From Phytohabitans suffuscus (GTDB taxonomy: Bacteria > Actinomycetota > Actinomycetes > Mycobacteriales > Micromonosporaceae): a DNA stretch of 64,000 bases. The stretch lies in assembly GCF_011764565.1 (NCBI RefSeq), contig NZ_AP022871.1:2852320-2916319 (forward strand). Direction: 5' to 3'. This document shows positions 8,981 to 18,843 of the stretch, one piece after another; positions within the stretch are counted from its first letter, which is position 1, and every line of letters begins with the position of its first letter. The notes below the pieces were generated by a model. The model had not been told where the DNA came from and did no database searches. It saw only the letters and a list, made by a program, of their open reading frames with translations. The position numbers were made by a program, and so were the translations under genes.

Positions 8981-9223
8981 GTCCGGGCGCTCGGTGGTCC
9001 GGGAGGTGTAGACGGTTCCGCGCTCCGGCGGCAGGTAGATCGGGCGGGCGCCGTACTCGCCGTCGTCGAGCGGGATGTCGATCGGGTCGTACCCGCTGTC
9101 GCCGGGGCCGGCGTAGTGCACGCGCTCCTCCAGCTCCTCCGCGTCGGGCCGCGGCCAGAGTGCGCGCCGCAGCGCGTAGAGCACGATCGCCCCGCTCACC
9201 ATGAGCGCGAGACCCAAGACCAT
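8978..9223 (-). CDS. Small single-pass membrane protein
   Basis: About 81 residues: one membrane helix (VLGLALMVSGAIVLYAL) followed by a soluble acidic tail rich in Asp, Glu and Tyr, with DPIDIPLDDGEYG. No domain recognised. The start is uncertain between ATG 9223 and the adjacent GTG 9226; longer frames run back into accD and are unlikely. It lies between birA and the divergent accD. Confidence 0.55.
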   Translation of the reverse strand: MVLGLALMVSGAIVLYALRRALWPRPDAEELEERVHYAGPGDSGYDPIDIPLDDGEYGARPIYLPPERGTVYTSRTTERPD

Positions 9224-9292
9224 CACGCCAGCTATAACGAACAGGGCATTTGCCGCGAAACGACTCAGGTGATCTGCCGATCGACCTGAAGT

Positions 9293-9298
9293 TACGAT
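9293..9298 (+). promoter_or_regulatory. -10 hexamer of accD
   Basis: TACGAT six bases before the GTG at 9305, the leaderless arrangement. Confidence 0.5.
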
Positions 9299-9304
9299 CC
9301 AGTA

Positions 9305-10895
9305 GTGACCGTTCAGGAGAGCGCCACCCCGATCGACGTACACACCACCGAGGGCAAGCTCGCCGACCTTGAGCGCCGGGTCGACGAGGCGGTGCACGCC
9401 GGTTCGGCCCGTGGAGTGGAGAAGCAGCACGCCCGGGGGAAGAAGACCGCCCGCGAGCGGATCGCGATGTTGCTCGACGAGGGCTCGTTCGTGGAGCTGG
9501 ACGAGCTGGCCCGGCACCGTTCGACCGCGTTCGGGCTGGACAAGACCCGGCCGTACGGCGACGGCGTGGTGACCGGCTACGGCACGGTCGACGGCCGGCA
9601 GGTGTGCGTGTTCGCGCAGGACTTCACGGTCTTCGGCGGGTCGCTGGGCGAGGTCTTCGGGAGAAGATCGTCAAGGTCATGGACCTGGCGATGAAGACCG
9701 GCTGCCCGGTGATCGGCATCAACGACTCCGGCGGCGCGCGCATCCAGGAGGGTGTGGTCAGCCTCGGCCTGTACGGCGAGATCTTCTTCCGCAACGTGCG
9801 GGCCAGTGGTGTGATCCCGCAGATCTCGCTGGTGATGGGGCCGTGCGCGGGCGGCGCCGTCTACTCCCCGCGGTCACCGACTTCACCGTGATGGTCGACC
9901 AGACCTCGCACATGTTCATCACCGGGCCGGACGTCATCAAGACGGTCACCGGGGAGGACGTGGGCTTCGAGGAGCTGGGCGGTGCGCGTACGCACAACAC
10001 CCGCTCCGGCAACGCGCACTACCTCGGCACCGACGAGGAGGACGCGATCGACTACGTGAAGGCGCTGCTGTCGTACCTGCCGTCCAACAACATGGACGAC
10101 GCGCCGACCTTCCCGGTCGAGTCCACATTGGAGATCAGCGACGACGACCGCGCGCTGGACACGCTGATCCCCGACTCGGCCAACCAGCCGTACGACATCC
10201 ACCGGGTCATCGAGCACGTGCTGGACGGCGGCGAGTTCCTGGAGGTGCACGCGCTCTTCGCGCAGAACATCGTGGTCGGCTTCGGCCGCGTCGAGGGCCG
10301 CCCGGTCGGCGTGGTCGCCAACCAGCCGATGCACTTCGCCGGCTGCCTCGACATCGCCGCGTCCGAGAAGGCCGCCCGGTTCGTGCGCACCTGCGACGCG
10401 TTCAACATCCCGGTACTGACCTTTGTGGACGTTCCCGGCTTCCTGCCCGGCACCGGTCAGGAGTGGGAGGGCATCATCCGCCGCGGCGCCAAGCTCATCT
10501 ACGCGTACGCCGAGGCCACCGTGCCGAAGGTCACCGTGATCACGCGCAAGGCGTACGGCGGCGCGTACGACGTGATGGGCTCCAAGCACCTCGGCGCCGA
10601 CCTCAACTTCGCCTGGCCGACCGCGCAGATCGCGGTGATGGGCGCGCAGGGCGCGGTCAACATCCTGCACCGCGGTGCACTGTCCAATGCGGACGATCCG
10701 GCGGCGCTGCGGGCCGACCTCATCACCGAGTACGAGGACACGCTCGCCAACCCGTACATCGCGGCCGAGCGCGGCTACGTCGACGCGGTCATCCAGCCGT
10801 CGCAGACGCGGGTCCAGATCGTGCGCGCCCTGCGCGCCCTGCGCACCAAGCGCGAGACCCTCCCGCCGAAGAAGCACGGCAACATCCCTCTATAG
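9305..10895 (+). CDS. accD: Acyl-CoA carboxylase carboxyltransferase (beta) subunit, two frameshifts
   Basis: Homologous across its full length to actinobacterial AccD5/PccB subunits (about 530 residues), which move CO2 from carboxybiotin to acetyl- or propionyl-CoA. It is read in three pieces. The first ends at SLGEVFG, the second runs from [11 protein letters not shown] to AGGAVYSP, and the third from [11 protein letters not shown] to the C-terminus. One missing G near 9659-9661 and one near 9870 would restore a continuous frame with no residue lost. Both oxyanion-type segments (GGARIQEG and the [13 protein letters not shown] region) are intact. I infer assembly errors rather than a dead gene, because this subunit is normally essential. 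The stop overlaps that of the opposing ParA gene. Confidence 0.9.
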
Positions 10896-11915
10896 CGTCG
10901 GACCGATCCGCTCCAGCAGCTCATTGCTGAGTTTCTGAAAGTCCTGGAAGCACCGCCGCACCAATGTTTGCGTGCTACCGATCGCGCCGTCAGCCGAACG
11001 GAGATCGAACATTGGCTTCCGTGCGTCGCGCGCCATAGGCATGAGGCTTTGGTAGTTGCGTACGGTCGCGATCTCAAAAGAAGAGCCGATTTCGGAGGAC
11101 GTACCAAGAACCTTCGTCGCGAATACAGTGGGAATCCTGGCGAGCCAGTGCCGATACGTCGCGACCGGTCGATCGAGCCGCATGGTCGGCTGCATAATGA
11201 CATATCCCAGGGGCCTCATCTCGCCCGATGGCGCGGAAACTTCGGACGGGATGTTCGGCCGCACGAGGCTTTGCCAGGTCCTGCGCCATTCACGCAGGGT
11301 CGGGCCAAGGTTCTGCAGACCTCGCAGCGAGAGAATATCAGCGGCCAACGGCATGAGAACGGTGTCCGCAGCAAGCAGTGCCGCACGATTGATAGCACCA
11401 AGGTTTGGGCCAACATCGATCAAGACGACCTGCGCTCTCACGTCGGCCGCTGCGCGTTCCACAATCCGGTGAAAGGCAGTGGTGGTGCGGATTGCGGCGA
11501 CATTTCCCGTGAGGCCTCGCAGCCACGCATCCGACAGACGGTCTTCAAACGCGCTTAGCTCCAAGTCACCTGGCACCAACCACAGGCCGTCCGCGATCGG
11601 TATCGGGCTCGGGTTAGAAATGTCGCCGAGGCCTTCCGTGATCGGACGCACCGCCGAGGAAACGGTGCCTGGATGTTCACCTCCGAATCCCCACAAACGA
11701 CGTTGATACGGCCCGCCCCGCGCAGGTGTCTGCTCCTCCTCCCACAGTTCGCCGAGCGTATCTTCATCGAGGAACGCTGCGGTGAGGTTAGATTGAGGGT
11801 CCAGGTCGACCGCCAGCACGCGGTGGCCCATTCGCTGAAGCATGTACGCCAGATGGTAGGTGAGCGTCGTCTTTCCAACGCCGCCCTTGTTGTTGAAGAG
11901 TGCCACAGACGTCAT
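10890..11915 (-). CDS. ParA/MinD-like ATPase of an AlbA_2-ParA cassette
   Basis: A 341-residue deviant-Walker ATPase. Visible are the deviant Walker A box [11 protein letters not shown] near residue 9, the [12 protein letters not shown] switch near residue 40, and a Walker B-like [11 protein letters not shown] near residue 160. The ATG is set by AAGGAG just upstream and overlaps the stop of the AlbA_2/GHKL gene as ATGA, so translation is coupled. There is no ParB or parS here, so ordinary chromosome segregation is unlikely. Base composition is visibly less GC-rich than the flanks, suggesting acquisition. The role is unknown; it may partner the upstream ATPase. Confidence 0.85.
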   Translation of the reverse strand: MTSVALFNNKGGVGKTTLTYHLAYMLQRMGHRVLAVDLDPQSNLTAAFLDEDTLGELWEEEQTPARGGPYQRRLWGFGGEHPGTVSSAVRPITEGLGDISNPSPIPIADGLWLVPGDLELSAFEDRLSDAWLRGLTGNVAAIRTTTAFHRIVERAAADVRAQVVLIDVGPNLGAINRAALLAADTVLMPLAADILSLRGLQNLGPTLREWRRTWQSLVRPNIPSEVSAPSGEMRPLGYVIMQPTMRLDRPVATYRHWLARIPTVFATKVLGTSSEIGSSFEIATVRNYQSLMPMARDARKPMFDLRSADGAIGSTQTLVRRCFQDFQKLSNELLERIGPTL

Positions 11916-13004
11916 CCCGCACTCCTTAACGTAACCGTCCATGAGGCGTCGTCCACCACGAAGTCAGGCGGAGGATTTCCGTTGCGTTCGAGGGCCACCC
12001 GCACCCTGCCGATCCCTCGACCGAACCTGTTGACGTAACCAAGATCCTTCATAGCTGCCGCCAAGGACGGATTGCGGTAGTCGTTGACTCGGTCGAAGTT
12101 GTCCGCTCGCACCTGTCCGAATGGACCGCCAGGATTGGAGACTTCGATGCGATCGGCAAACCAGAGTATGCGAGTGGGCGCGTTCGACGACTCGTAGTTG
12201 CGGTGCATGATTGCATTCATGCAAACTTCTCGCAACGCCTCAAGCGGATAGCTTGGCCTCGACTCCTCACGAAATTCGCTCAGCTGCAGCAACCTCGTCT
12301 GTATATGACCCTTTAGCAGAGCCTCTAGCTGAGCAGCGACCCCTATAATGTTGTAGCGCAGTTCCTGTTCGTCGAGCACAGCACTGCCGAAGTCGTGTCC
12401 CTCGAATCGCACAAACTGTACGTATGCGCCAGGCAGCTGCGCGGTTGGATCATTCCCGACGACCAGAATGCCTGTCACCGTTGGCACTCCATCGACGTCT
12501 GTGAACCGCACCGAGGCGAGTTGCATCTCGACCGACCGATGATTTTCGTCAAGGACACTTTGGTCGAGCGTTCGCGGCAGGTACTCCAGCCGAAAAAGAT
12601 CGAGATCCAAGTCGGCAACAGTTGCGCCTGGCAGCGGCGTGCTGTCAAAAGGCCCATGACGGTGCCGACGCCGCTCGGACAGCACCCGCTCGTCACCTGC
12701 CCTGAAAAACGGCTGCTTCGATCACAAGCGACGGCTTGGGCAGGATCCGGCCCTCGTCTGGGATGCTGGTAAAGGTCAGGAGGGCGGCGTCCGACACGTC
12801 AACGCCCTCAACCGGTGTTCCGTCCTTGGCGACGCCGATGATCAGGTCACCGCCGCCGCAATCCGCCAGATCGTTGGCCAGAGCACAGATTGCCTCGCGG
12901 ATCGCGTTGCGGTCCGTCGCCTGTCGCTTGAACTCCAGGCAGGCATGTTCTTGGGTTCCCAAGAGCTCTGCAAGATCGATGGTCACAGCCTGATTGTCGC
13001 CCAC
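11912..13004 (-). pseudogene. AlbA_2 (Schlafen-like) / GHKL ATP-binding protein, broken
   Basis: The upstream part (12693-13004) encodes an AlbA_2 domain: ACLEFKRQ, then ALANDLADCGGGDLIIGV. The downstream part (11912-12685) encodes the rest of the family with a GHKL-type ATP-binding region: CMNAIMHRNY (N box), ADRIEVSNPGGPFG (G1) and VNRFGRGIG (G2). The halves are in different frames. At the junction, after VIEAAVFQ, the usual segment ending AlbA_2 with a YxRVG motif is missing, so about 30-40 codons appear deleted along with the frame. It lies 30 bp behind the M50 gene. The start is uncertain (GTG 13004 or GTG 12986). Family assignment is from motif recollection. Confidence 0.75.
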
Positions 13005-13035
13005 CGACCCACCGAAATCCCGCCGCCCGGGCCGT

Positions 13036-13770
13036 CTACATCAGGTCGTCGACGAAGGGCTTGACGAGCAGGTAGCCGCCGAGGGCGAGGGCGCCGAGGT
13101 TGACCAGGCCGAAGAAGCCCACCCACACGATGCCGGGCACGTGCGTGAGGCCGGCCAGTTGGTCGGCGTCCGAGTCGGGGAGGTGGCCACGGGAGCGGAG
13201 GGTCTGCAGCTCGCCGACCGGGCGTACGCCGCCGAGCAGGAGGAACCACACGCTCGCGTAGGCGAACACCGCCTGTACGTCGGGCGAGGCGAACCAGGAC
13301 ACCGCGAAGACCGCGCCGCCGGTGACCACTATGGACACTATGCCGAAGGCGTTGCGGATCATCACGAGCATCGCGAGCAGCAGCACCACGGTCACCCACA
13401 GCAGGAGCCGGATGCGGTTGCCGGCGAGGATCCAGGCGCCGGCCAGGCCGATGAGTGACGGGGCGACGTAGCCGGCCAGCAGGGTGAACACCATGCCCAG
13501 CCCGCTTGGCCGGCCCGCCGAGAGGGTGAGCCCCGAGGTGTCGGAGTGCAGCCGGATGCCGCGTAGCTTGCGGCCGGTCACCAGCGCGATCAGGGCGTGC
13601 CCGCCCTCGTGCGCGATCGTGATCGCGTTGCGGGCGATCCGCCAGGCCATGCGGGTGAGCACCACGGCGAGTGCCGCCACGCCGGTGATGATCACCAGCA
13701 GCAGCGGCGGGTCGGGCTGGCCGCCGAAGAGCCAGTCCCAGGCGTCTGTCAATCCGTCCACCGACGTCAC
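13036..13770 (-). CDS. M50 family metallopeptidase
   Basis: A 244-residue membrane protein with about six helices. The zinc-binding HEGGH is at residues 54-58 at the end of the second helix, as in site-2-protease-like peptidases, and is preceded by ARNAITIA. Later helices contain GYVAPSLIGL and a polar loop with GGVRPVGELQ. The substrate is unknown; such proteases can clip membrane-bound anti-sigma factors (family knowledge), but none is adjacent. A TAGGCT hexamer lies eight bases before the GTG start. Confidence 0.8.
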   Translation of the reverse strand: MTSVDGLTDAWDWLFGGQPDPPLLLVIITGVAALAVVLTRMAWRIARNAITIAHEGGHALIALVTGRKLRGIRLHSDTSGLTLSAGRPSGLGMVFTLLAGYVAPSLIGLAGAWILAGNRIRLLLWVTVVLLLAMLVMIRNAFGIVSIVVTGGAVFAVSWFASPDVQAVFAYASVWFLLLGGVRPVGELQTLRSRGHLPDSDADQLAGLTHVPGIVWVGFFGLVNLGALALGGYLLVKPFVDDLM

Positions 13771-13836
13771 AGCCGGCGAGCCTAGCCGACCGGGCTATGA
13801 GCGGGGCGGCGCCGGGTGGCACCGCCCCGCCTGCCA

Positions 13837-14612
13837 CTACGTGTTGTTAGCGAGCGCGATCAGACGGTCACGGGCGCCGTTGAAGTGGTTGCGGTCCACG
13901 TTGCCCGAGATGCCGGACACGGCACCGGTGCTCGTGTACTGCCAGAAGGTCCAGAACGGCGCACCCGGGGAAGCGCGCCGACGCTGCTGGCCCAGCGGGC
14001 GACCCACAGTGGACTGGTGCTCCACGGGCCGCTCCAGCTGCCGGTGCAAGTGTTCCAGAAGCTCGTGGTCGTGTAGATCACGGCGTACCGGCCGGTGCGG
14101 GCACGGTACTGGTTGAGGAAGCTCTGCACCCAGTTGCGCATGGCGGTGGTGCTGAGGCCGTAGCAGTACGCGCCGTAGGGGTTGGCCTCGAGGTCGAGGG
14201 CGGCGGGCAGCGTACGGCTGTCGGCCGACCAGGCGCCGCCGTTGTTGGCCAGGAAGTTCGCCTGCACCGCGCCGGTGCTGCGGTCCGGCAGGGCGAAGTG
14301 GTACGCCCCACGGATCACGCCGGCGTTGTACGCCGCGACGTAGTTGGTGTCGAACCGGGGGTCGAGGTACGACGTGCCTTCGGTGGCCTTGATGAACGCG
14401 AACTGGATGCCGGCGTTGCGCACGCTCGTCCAGTTGATCGCGCCCTGGTGGTTGGAGACGTCGATACCGGGGGTCGTCGCGGCCATCGCCGGTGTGGCGG
14501 ACACACCCACCACGGTCGCGGTCACGGCCACCATTGCCAGCGCGGCGCCGGCGAGCCGGCGAAGGCCGGTGCGCGAGCGTCTAGCCAGGCCATCGGTGCT
14601 GGTGTTGGTCAT
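13837..14612 (-). CDS. GH25 lysozyme-like muramidase, secreted, one frameshift
   Basis: Begins with a signal peptide (an Arg-rich n-region, the hydrophobic run LAGAALAMVAVTATVVGV, and cleavage near TPAMA-A). It is followed by a glycosyl hydrolase family 25 domain: GIDVSNHQGAINW, then FIKATEG and the acidic ALDLEAN motif. These enzymes cut the glycan strands of peptidoglycan. The frame breaks after GALPR near 13964-13970, where one missing C in a C run (a G on the coding strand) would join it to GAPFWTFWQYTSTG and the proper C-terminus ending LIALANNT. Probably an assembly error. The ATG has GGGGAGG upstream. It lies downstream of the amidase gene on the same strand. Confidence 0.85.
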
Positions 14613-14719
14613 AGTGCCTCCCCAGGACTTGGACCCAACAAGGATGGATATTTGTTGACATCTTTGAAGGAAAATACCCATGATCGCAATAGATCCTGTG
14701 CAAATTTTTCGCGAGCGCC

Positions 14720-15370
14720 TCATGCACCGAGCTGGGCGGCGACGCGCTGGCGCAGCTCCGGCAGGCGGGCGTAGAAGACGTCACCCGGGCACTGGGTGGC
14801 CACGTAGTCGCGGTGACCCACGATCGCCTCGAACGGGTCGAGCGAGTACACGTCGCAGAGCCACGCGCAGGTGCGTACCAGGGAGTTGAAGAGGGCGGCC
14901 GGCGGTGTCGCGGAGACGTAGATGCCCTCGTTCTCGATACCGATGGTGTGGTCGTTGTGGTTGGCGGTCTGCGCGCCGCTCACGTGCTGGCGCTCGGTGA
15001 TGGCGCGCAGGCTGAGCTGCCGCCCCTCCATCAGGTAGCCGCCGCGGCTGATCGTGAGCTGCTGACCCGAGTCGATCCAGCCGTTCTGGTCCATGTGCAG
15101 GTCCTGGATCCACTTGGAGTGGCGGAAGGCGGCCGCCAGCGAGTAGTCCGTGGTGTTCGCGCCAGCGGTGTGGTGCACCACCACGTGGTCCGGCTGGCGG
15201 TCGAGGTAGCGGATCGAGCCGGTGGCCGGGCGGGCGCCCCACTCCGCGCGGGTGTAGACCCGCGGCGGGGTCACCGCGGCCGCGGCCGGGCTGGCGGCGA
15301 AGGCGCCGCCGAGCAGGACACCGCCGGCGATACCGGCGGCGCCCGCGAGCAACGTTCGTCGTTCTGGCAC
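14720..15370 (-). CDS. N-acetylmuramoyl-L-alanine amidase (PGRP type), secreted
   Basis: 216 residues. The N-terminus ERRTLLAGAAGIAGGVLLGG has a Tat-like arginine pair followed by a hydrophobic stretch and an Ala-rich cleavage site. The mature part is an amidase_2/PGRP domain: RAEWGAR, the first zinc His in HVVVHHTAGAN (near residue 65), NNNDHTIGIENEG-like core, then IVGHRDYVATQCPGD with the second His and the Cys ligand. It cleaves the peptide from the glycan in cell-wall peptidoglycan. GTG 15370 is chosen because AAGGAGG lies six bases upstream. The lysozyme gene follows, suggesting a small cell-wall hydrolase unit. Confidence 0.88.
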   Translation of the reverse strand: MPERRTLLAGAAGIAGGVLLGGAFAASPAAAAVTPPRVYTRAEWGARPATGSIRYLDRQPDHVVVHHTAGANTTDYSLAAAFRHSKWIQDLHMDQNGWIDSGQQLTISRGGYLMEGRQLSLRAITERQHVSGAQTANHNDHTIGIENEGIYVSATPPAALFNSLVRTCAWLCDVYSLDPFEAIVGHRDYVATQCPGDVFYARLPELRQRVAAQLGA

Positions 15371-15388
15371 GAGAGACCTCCTTCGATA

Positions 15389-15415
15389 GGATGGCAAAAG
15401 TTACCGTAGCCATCC
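15389..15415. promoter_or_regulatory. Inverted repeat over the amidase promoter
   Basis: Perfect 7-bp arms GGATGGC/GCCATCC separated by 13 nt, extended by a bulged CGAT/ATCG pair. A TACGGT hexamer (-10 candidate for the amidase) lies inside the loop. It could be an operator or a leader hairpin. Confidence 0.4.
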
Positions 15416-15455
15416 ATCGATGTGGAGGAAAGTGCCAACCACCCGTCTTGGCGGA

Positions 15456-16373
15456 TCAGGGGGTTTCCAGGGCGGCGACCACGGCGGCGACGCGGGTGAA
15501 GGCGCCGAGGTAGGTGTCCGGCCTGCGCTCGCCCAGTGCGCGGACCAGGCGGAGCACGTCTCGCGCCTGGTCGAGGCCCTCGCCCGCCCGGCCCGCCGCC
15601 GCCAGGTGCCCCGCGCGCTCGCCGACCGCGGTCGCCAGCTGCTCGCCCCACTCGGGCGACACCTGCTCCAGCAGCAACCGGTAGACCGCCACGGCGACCC
15701 CGCTCGCGCTCGCCGCGGCGTCGTGGTCGCCGCGCCGCGCGTGCTGGCGGGCGAGTGTGCGGGCGGCGAGCGCGTAGAAGGCGGCCGCGTCGAGGGGCAG
15801 CTGGTCGCGGGCGTCGAGATCGGCGTACCGGCGCAGCGCGTCGTCGGCCGCCGCGATCGCATCGTCGGGCTGGTCGTCAGCCTCCAAAGAGGACGCCAGC
15901 AGGCTCATCGCCCGCGCGACGCCCCGCTCCACGGCGACGTCGGGCGGGAGCGTCAGGTAGGTGGTGACCGCGCGCCGCTGGCAGGCGACGGCCTCCGTGG
16001 TGCGGCCCAGCCCGCTGTACGTGGCGCCGGCCCTGGTCAGCGCGTCGGCGTAGAGCGGCTCGTAGGCGGTCGGGTCGAGCGCGGCCAGCTCGGCGTAGAG
16101 CCGGACCGACTCCTGGATAGCGGCGAGCGCGGCCGCCCGCCGGTCCATCGCGTTGAGGACCACCGCGTGGTTGTAGAGCAGCGAGGCCAGCACGCGGCGG
16201 TGCTGCGGGTCGTCCGGCTCGGCCACGGCCAGGTCCCGGCACAGGGCGATGGCCTGCTCACCCTTGCGCCGGGACCGGTCCAGGTGGCCGCTTCGGTAGA
16301 GTTCCAGCGACTCCCCCATCAGCTGGGAGACCTCATCCTCCTGTGCGGAGTAGCCGCGCTGGAACTGCGTCAT
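15456..16373 (-). CDS. TPR-repeat protein, unknown role
   Basis: A 305-residue all-helical protein with tetratricopeptide-like repeats, for example residues 25-60 (YRSGHLDRSRRKGEQAIALC), then AVVLNAMDRRAAALAAIQES and a later THRTTEAVACQRRAV-like unit. There is no signal peptide or membrane segment, so a cytoplasmic scaffold role is likely. No specific partner can be named. It lies between cell-wall hydrolase genes and the small membrane gene before the kinase. Confidence 0.7.
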   Translation of the reverse strand: MTQFQRGYSAQEDEVSQLMGESLELYRSGHLDRSRRKGEQAIALCRDLAVAEPDDPQHRRVLASLLYNHAVVLNAMDRRAAALAAIQESVRLYAELAALDPTAYEPLYADALTRAGATYSGLGRTTEAVACQRRAVTTYLTLPPDVAVERGVARAMSLLASSLEADDQPDDAIAAADDALRRYADLDARDQLPLDAAAFYALAARTLARQHARRGDHDAAASASGVAVAVYRLLLEQVSPEWGEQLATAVGERAGHLAAAGRAGEGLDQARDVLRLVRALGERRPDTYLGAFTRVAAVVAALETP

Positions 16374-16442
16374 CCCGTACCCGCCAATCGTCGGTCGGCC
16401 GGGTCCATCGTTGCTGACCAGCGGCCGGTCAGCAACTGGCGG

Positions 16443-16655
16443 TCATCGATTGGCGACATTCGGTTGGCGGCGGGGTCGAATCCTCTCGACCACCACCGGA
16501 TGGTGCTGCCGTACAACCCACCAGGCGCCGAAGCCGACAACGACCGCGGAGAGGGTGAGCAGCACGACCACGACGCCCAGGCTGTAGAGCAGCAACACTC
16601 CGGTCATCGCCCAGAGCGCGACGCTCGGCTTCAGTACATGCTGTCGGTGGCTCAC
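16443..16655 (-). CDS. Small membrane protein, hypothetical
   Basis: About 70 residues with two closely spaced hydrophobic segments (ALWAMTGVLLLYSLGVVVVL and LSAVVVGFGAWWVV) and a basic C-terminus containing RPRRQPN. The GTG at 16655 (VSHRQHVLKP) is the likelier start; a frame from 16682 adds nine residues. Strength rests on hydrophobic pattern only. Confidence 0.45.
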   Translation of the reverse strand: MSHRQHVLKPSVALWAMTGVLLLYSLGVVVVLLTLSAVVVGFGAWWVVRQHHPVVVERIRPRRQPNVANR

Positions 16656-16718
16656 GGCGATAGCAGTACCCGCGTACGGCACCGGTCATGCCGGTTCGGC
16701 CACGCGCCTCATGCCCGT

Positions 16719-18538
16719 CTAGTCACGCGCCGGGCGAAAACTCTCCACGACCAGGGCAAAATTCTCCTGGTTCGCCTCCCATGTGGAGTCGAGCGTGGAC
16801 CAGTAAATCCCATATGCCTGGTTCGGCGAGGTGATGAAACCACGGTTGACGACGTGCAGGCGGTTGCCGTTGCGGCTCGTGTACGTCCACTCCCAGTCGG
16901 CCGCCTTGTCGAAGTAGTCGACCGCCGCGATCTTCACCCGCTGGTACGCGTTGTAGTTGCCGCGCCGCACCCGCTCCTGCGCCGTCCAGTCGGCCACCGG
17001 GTCGGGCTTGGGCTCGTTGGTCTGGTCGACGCCGAGCACGCGCCCCTCGCCGCCCCGCTCGCGGAAGAACACCATCGTGCCCTCGCGGCTCGTCGCCCAC
17101 CCCTCGGGCACGGCGATCGAGAAGCCGGTGCGGTCCGTGTACATCCGCCAACCCGCCGGCAGCGCCGCGCCTCCCGTGGTGGCGCTCGGCGTCGGCGGTG
17201 CGGCGGTGGTCGGGGTCGGGTCGGCGGCCGCCGTGGTGGGCGCCGGCGCGGCGCTCGTCGGGGCCGGCGCCTGGCCGGTCGTCGCCCCGGCGTTCGTCGG
17301 CGAGTCACCCTCGCCGCCACCACGGTTCAGGGCAAAAGCCAGGACCAGCACGAGTACGAGGAGAAGTGCGGCCCCCGAGACCAGGGCGACCCGGCCCAGG
17401 CGCGGGGCCGACGGCGGCACCAGGGCCGGTGCGGCCTCCGCCGCGCGCTCGACCGGCTCGTCGGGCTTGCCCGGCACCACGGGCAGGACGGTGTCTCCCG
17501 GCTGGCGGGGCGCGGGCACGGCGGGCTGGGCCTGCTCCTGCGGCCCATCCTGCTCCGGTGCCTCGGTGCGGGTGGCCGCCTCGGGCTCCGGCACCACCTT
17601 GGTCTGCGGCTCGACCGCCCCACGACCGCCGTCGGCTTCACCTCGGGAAGCGGGTCGCGGCGCTGGGTGGCGGACGGACGGCGTACCCCGTCCAGGAGTG
17701 AAAGCGTGGCACGGGGCCGGCGGCCGGCCACGCGCCGCAACAGGCGGTCGGCCTCCTCCGCGCCGATCCGTGCCGCCGGATCCTTGCGCAGCAGGCCGTT
17801 GAGCACGGGCTTGAGCGCCCCGCCGTGTCGCGGCGTGGGCACCGGCTCGGTGGCGAGCGCGGCGAGTGTGCCGATCGCGGACGGCCGCGCGAACGGCGAC
17901 TGCCCCTCGACCGCCGCGTAGAGCGTCGCGCCCAGCGACCACAGGTCGGCCTCCGGCCCTGCCGTGCCGTCTCGCGCCCGCTCCGGCGCGATGTAGGCGG
18001 GCGAACCGAGCACCAGGCCGGTGCGCGTGACGTTGGGGTCGCCGGGCACCGTGGCCAGCCCGAAGTCGGTGAGCACGACCCGCCCGTCTTCGGCGAGCAG
18101 CACGTTGGCCGGCTTGACGTCCCGGTGCACGACGCCCGAACGGTGCGCCGCCCGCAACGCCCCCAGCACCCCGATGCCGATCTCCGCCGCCCGCGTGGGC
18201 GTCACCGGCCCGTCGCTGGCGAGCACGTCCTGCAGCGAACGCGACGGCACGTACTCCATGACGATCCACGGATCGGCGTCGGTGCGCAGGACGTCGAAGA
18301 TACGGACGACGTTGGCATTGTTGAGCCGCGCGATCGCGCGCGCCTCTCGCAACGACCGCTCGCGCATCTCCTGGCGCTCTTCGATCGTCAGGCCGGGCGG
18401 CGGCACCAACTCTTTGATCGCGACTTCGCGGTGCAGGACCTCGTCGCTCGCCTTCCAGACCCGGCCCATGCCGCCCTGACCGAGCGGCTCGAGTAGCCGG
18501 TAGCGGTCAGCGACAAGCTGGGTGGGAGTGGGAGACAC
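16719..18538 (-). CDS. Membrane Ser/Thr protein kinase with extracellular domain, one frameshift
   Basis: The N-terminal kinase domain (about residues 12-270) has GQGGMGRVW, the lysine in VAIKEL, HRDVKPANVLL and LTDFGLA, so it looks active. A Pro-rich linker follows, then one membrane helix (LVSGAALLLVLVLVLAFAL), a Thr/Pro-rich spacer and a roughly 150-residue extracellular domain starting LPAGWRMYTDRTGFSIAVP. The frame breaks in the linker at 17618-17621: PTAVVG should continue AVEPQTKVV, restored by one extra G. This is probably an assembly error. The extracellular part resembles that of the kinase at 50229-52130, so both may sense a wall-related ligand (inference). Confidence 0.88.
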
Positions 18539-18589
18539 CCGAAGAACTTACCCGGCGGAGATGCCGGGCACACCGGTGGATGTGAGGGT

Positions 18590-18616
18590 TTGTGACTGTC
18601 TTCTCTCTTGTACGCT
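18590..18616 (+). promoter_or_regulatory. Promoter of the carboxylase epsilon-subunit gene
   Basis: A -10 TACGCT at 18611-18616, six bases before the ATG, with a possible -35 TTGTGA at 18590-18595 (15-bp spacer). The arrangement predicts a leaderless mRNA. Confidence 0.5.
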
Positions 18617-18622
18617 GCCTTC

Positions 18623-18823
18623 ATGTCGGAGCGGGAGCCGTTCTTTCGGGTAACACGGGGCGTTCCAACGGCCGATGAGCTGGCCGCCCTGGTGGGCGCG
18701 CTGCTGGTCCGCCGCCGGGCGACCGCTGCCCAGACCCCACCCGCCCAGACCTCCGCGTGGGCCCGCAGCGCCCGCCCGGGTGCCGGCCGCCAGGGTTGGC
18801 GCGCCTCGCTGGCACCACGCTGA
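18623..18823 (+). CDS. accE: Acyl-CoA carboxylase epsilon subunit
   Basis: A 66-residue protein matching the small actinobacterial AccE family: the N-terminal FRVTRGVPTADELAALVGAL block, a short Ala/Pro-rich linker, then a Trp-containing C-terminus (SAWARSARPG followed by GWRASLAPR). AccE bridges alpha and beta subunits and stimulates acyl-CoA carboxylase. Its relatives usually sit beside accD and maf. Here accD is 8 kb upstream and maf 4.5 kb downstream, which suggests insertions on both sides. ATG 18623 is preferred over an upstream ATG because of the -10 spacing. Confidence 0.8.
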   Translation: MSEREPFFRVTRGVPTADELAALVGALLVRRRATAAQTPPAQTSAWARSARPGAGRQGWRASLAPR

Positions 18824-18843
18824 TCCGTTTTCGTTCCCCAACG

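Noticed and set aside
10890..11915. Chromosome-partitioning parA
   Set aside because: No parB or parS is adjacent, and it is coupled to an AlbA_2/GHKL gene, so a segregation role is not supported.
15420..17921. 833-codon plus-strand frame
   Set aside because: It is antisense to the TPR and kinase genes and shows no recognisable domain.
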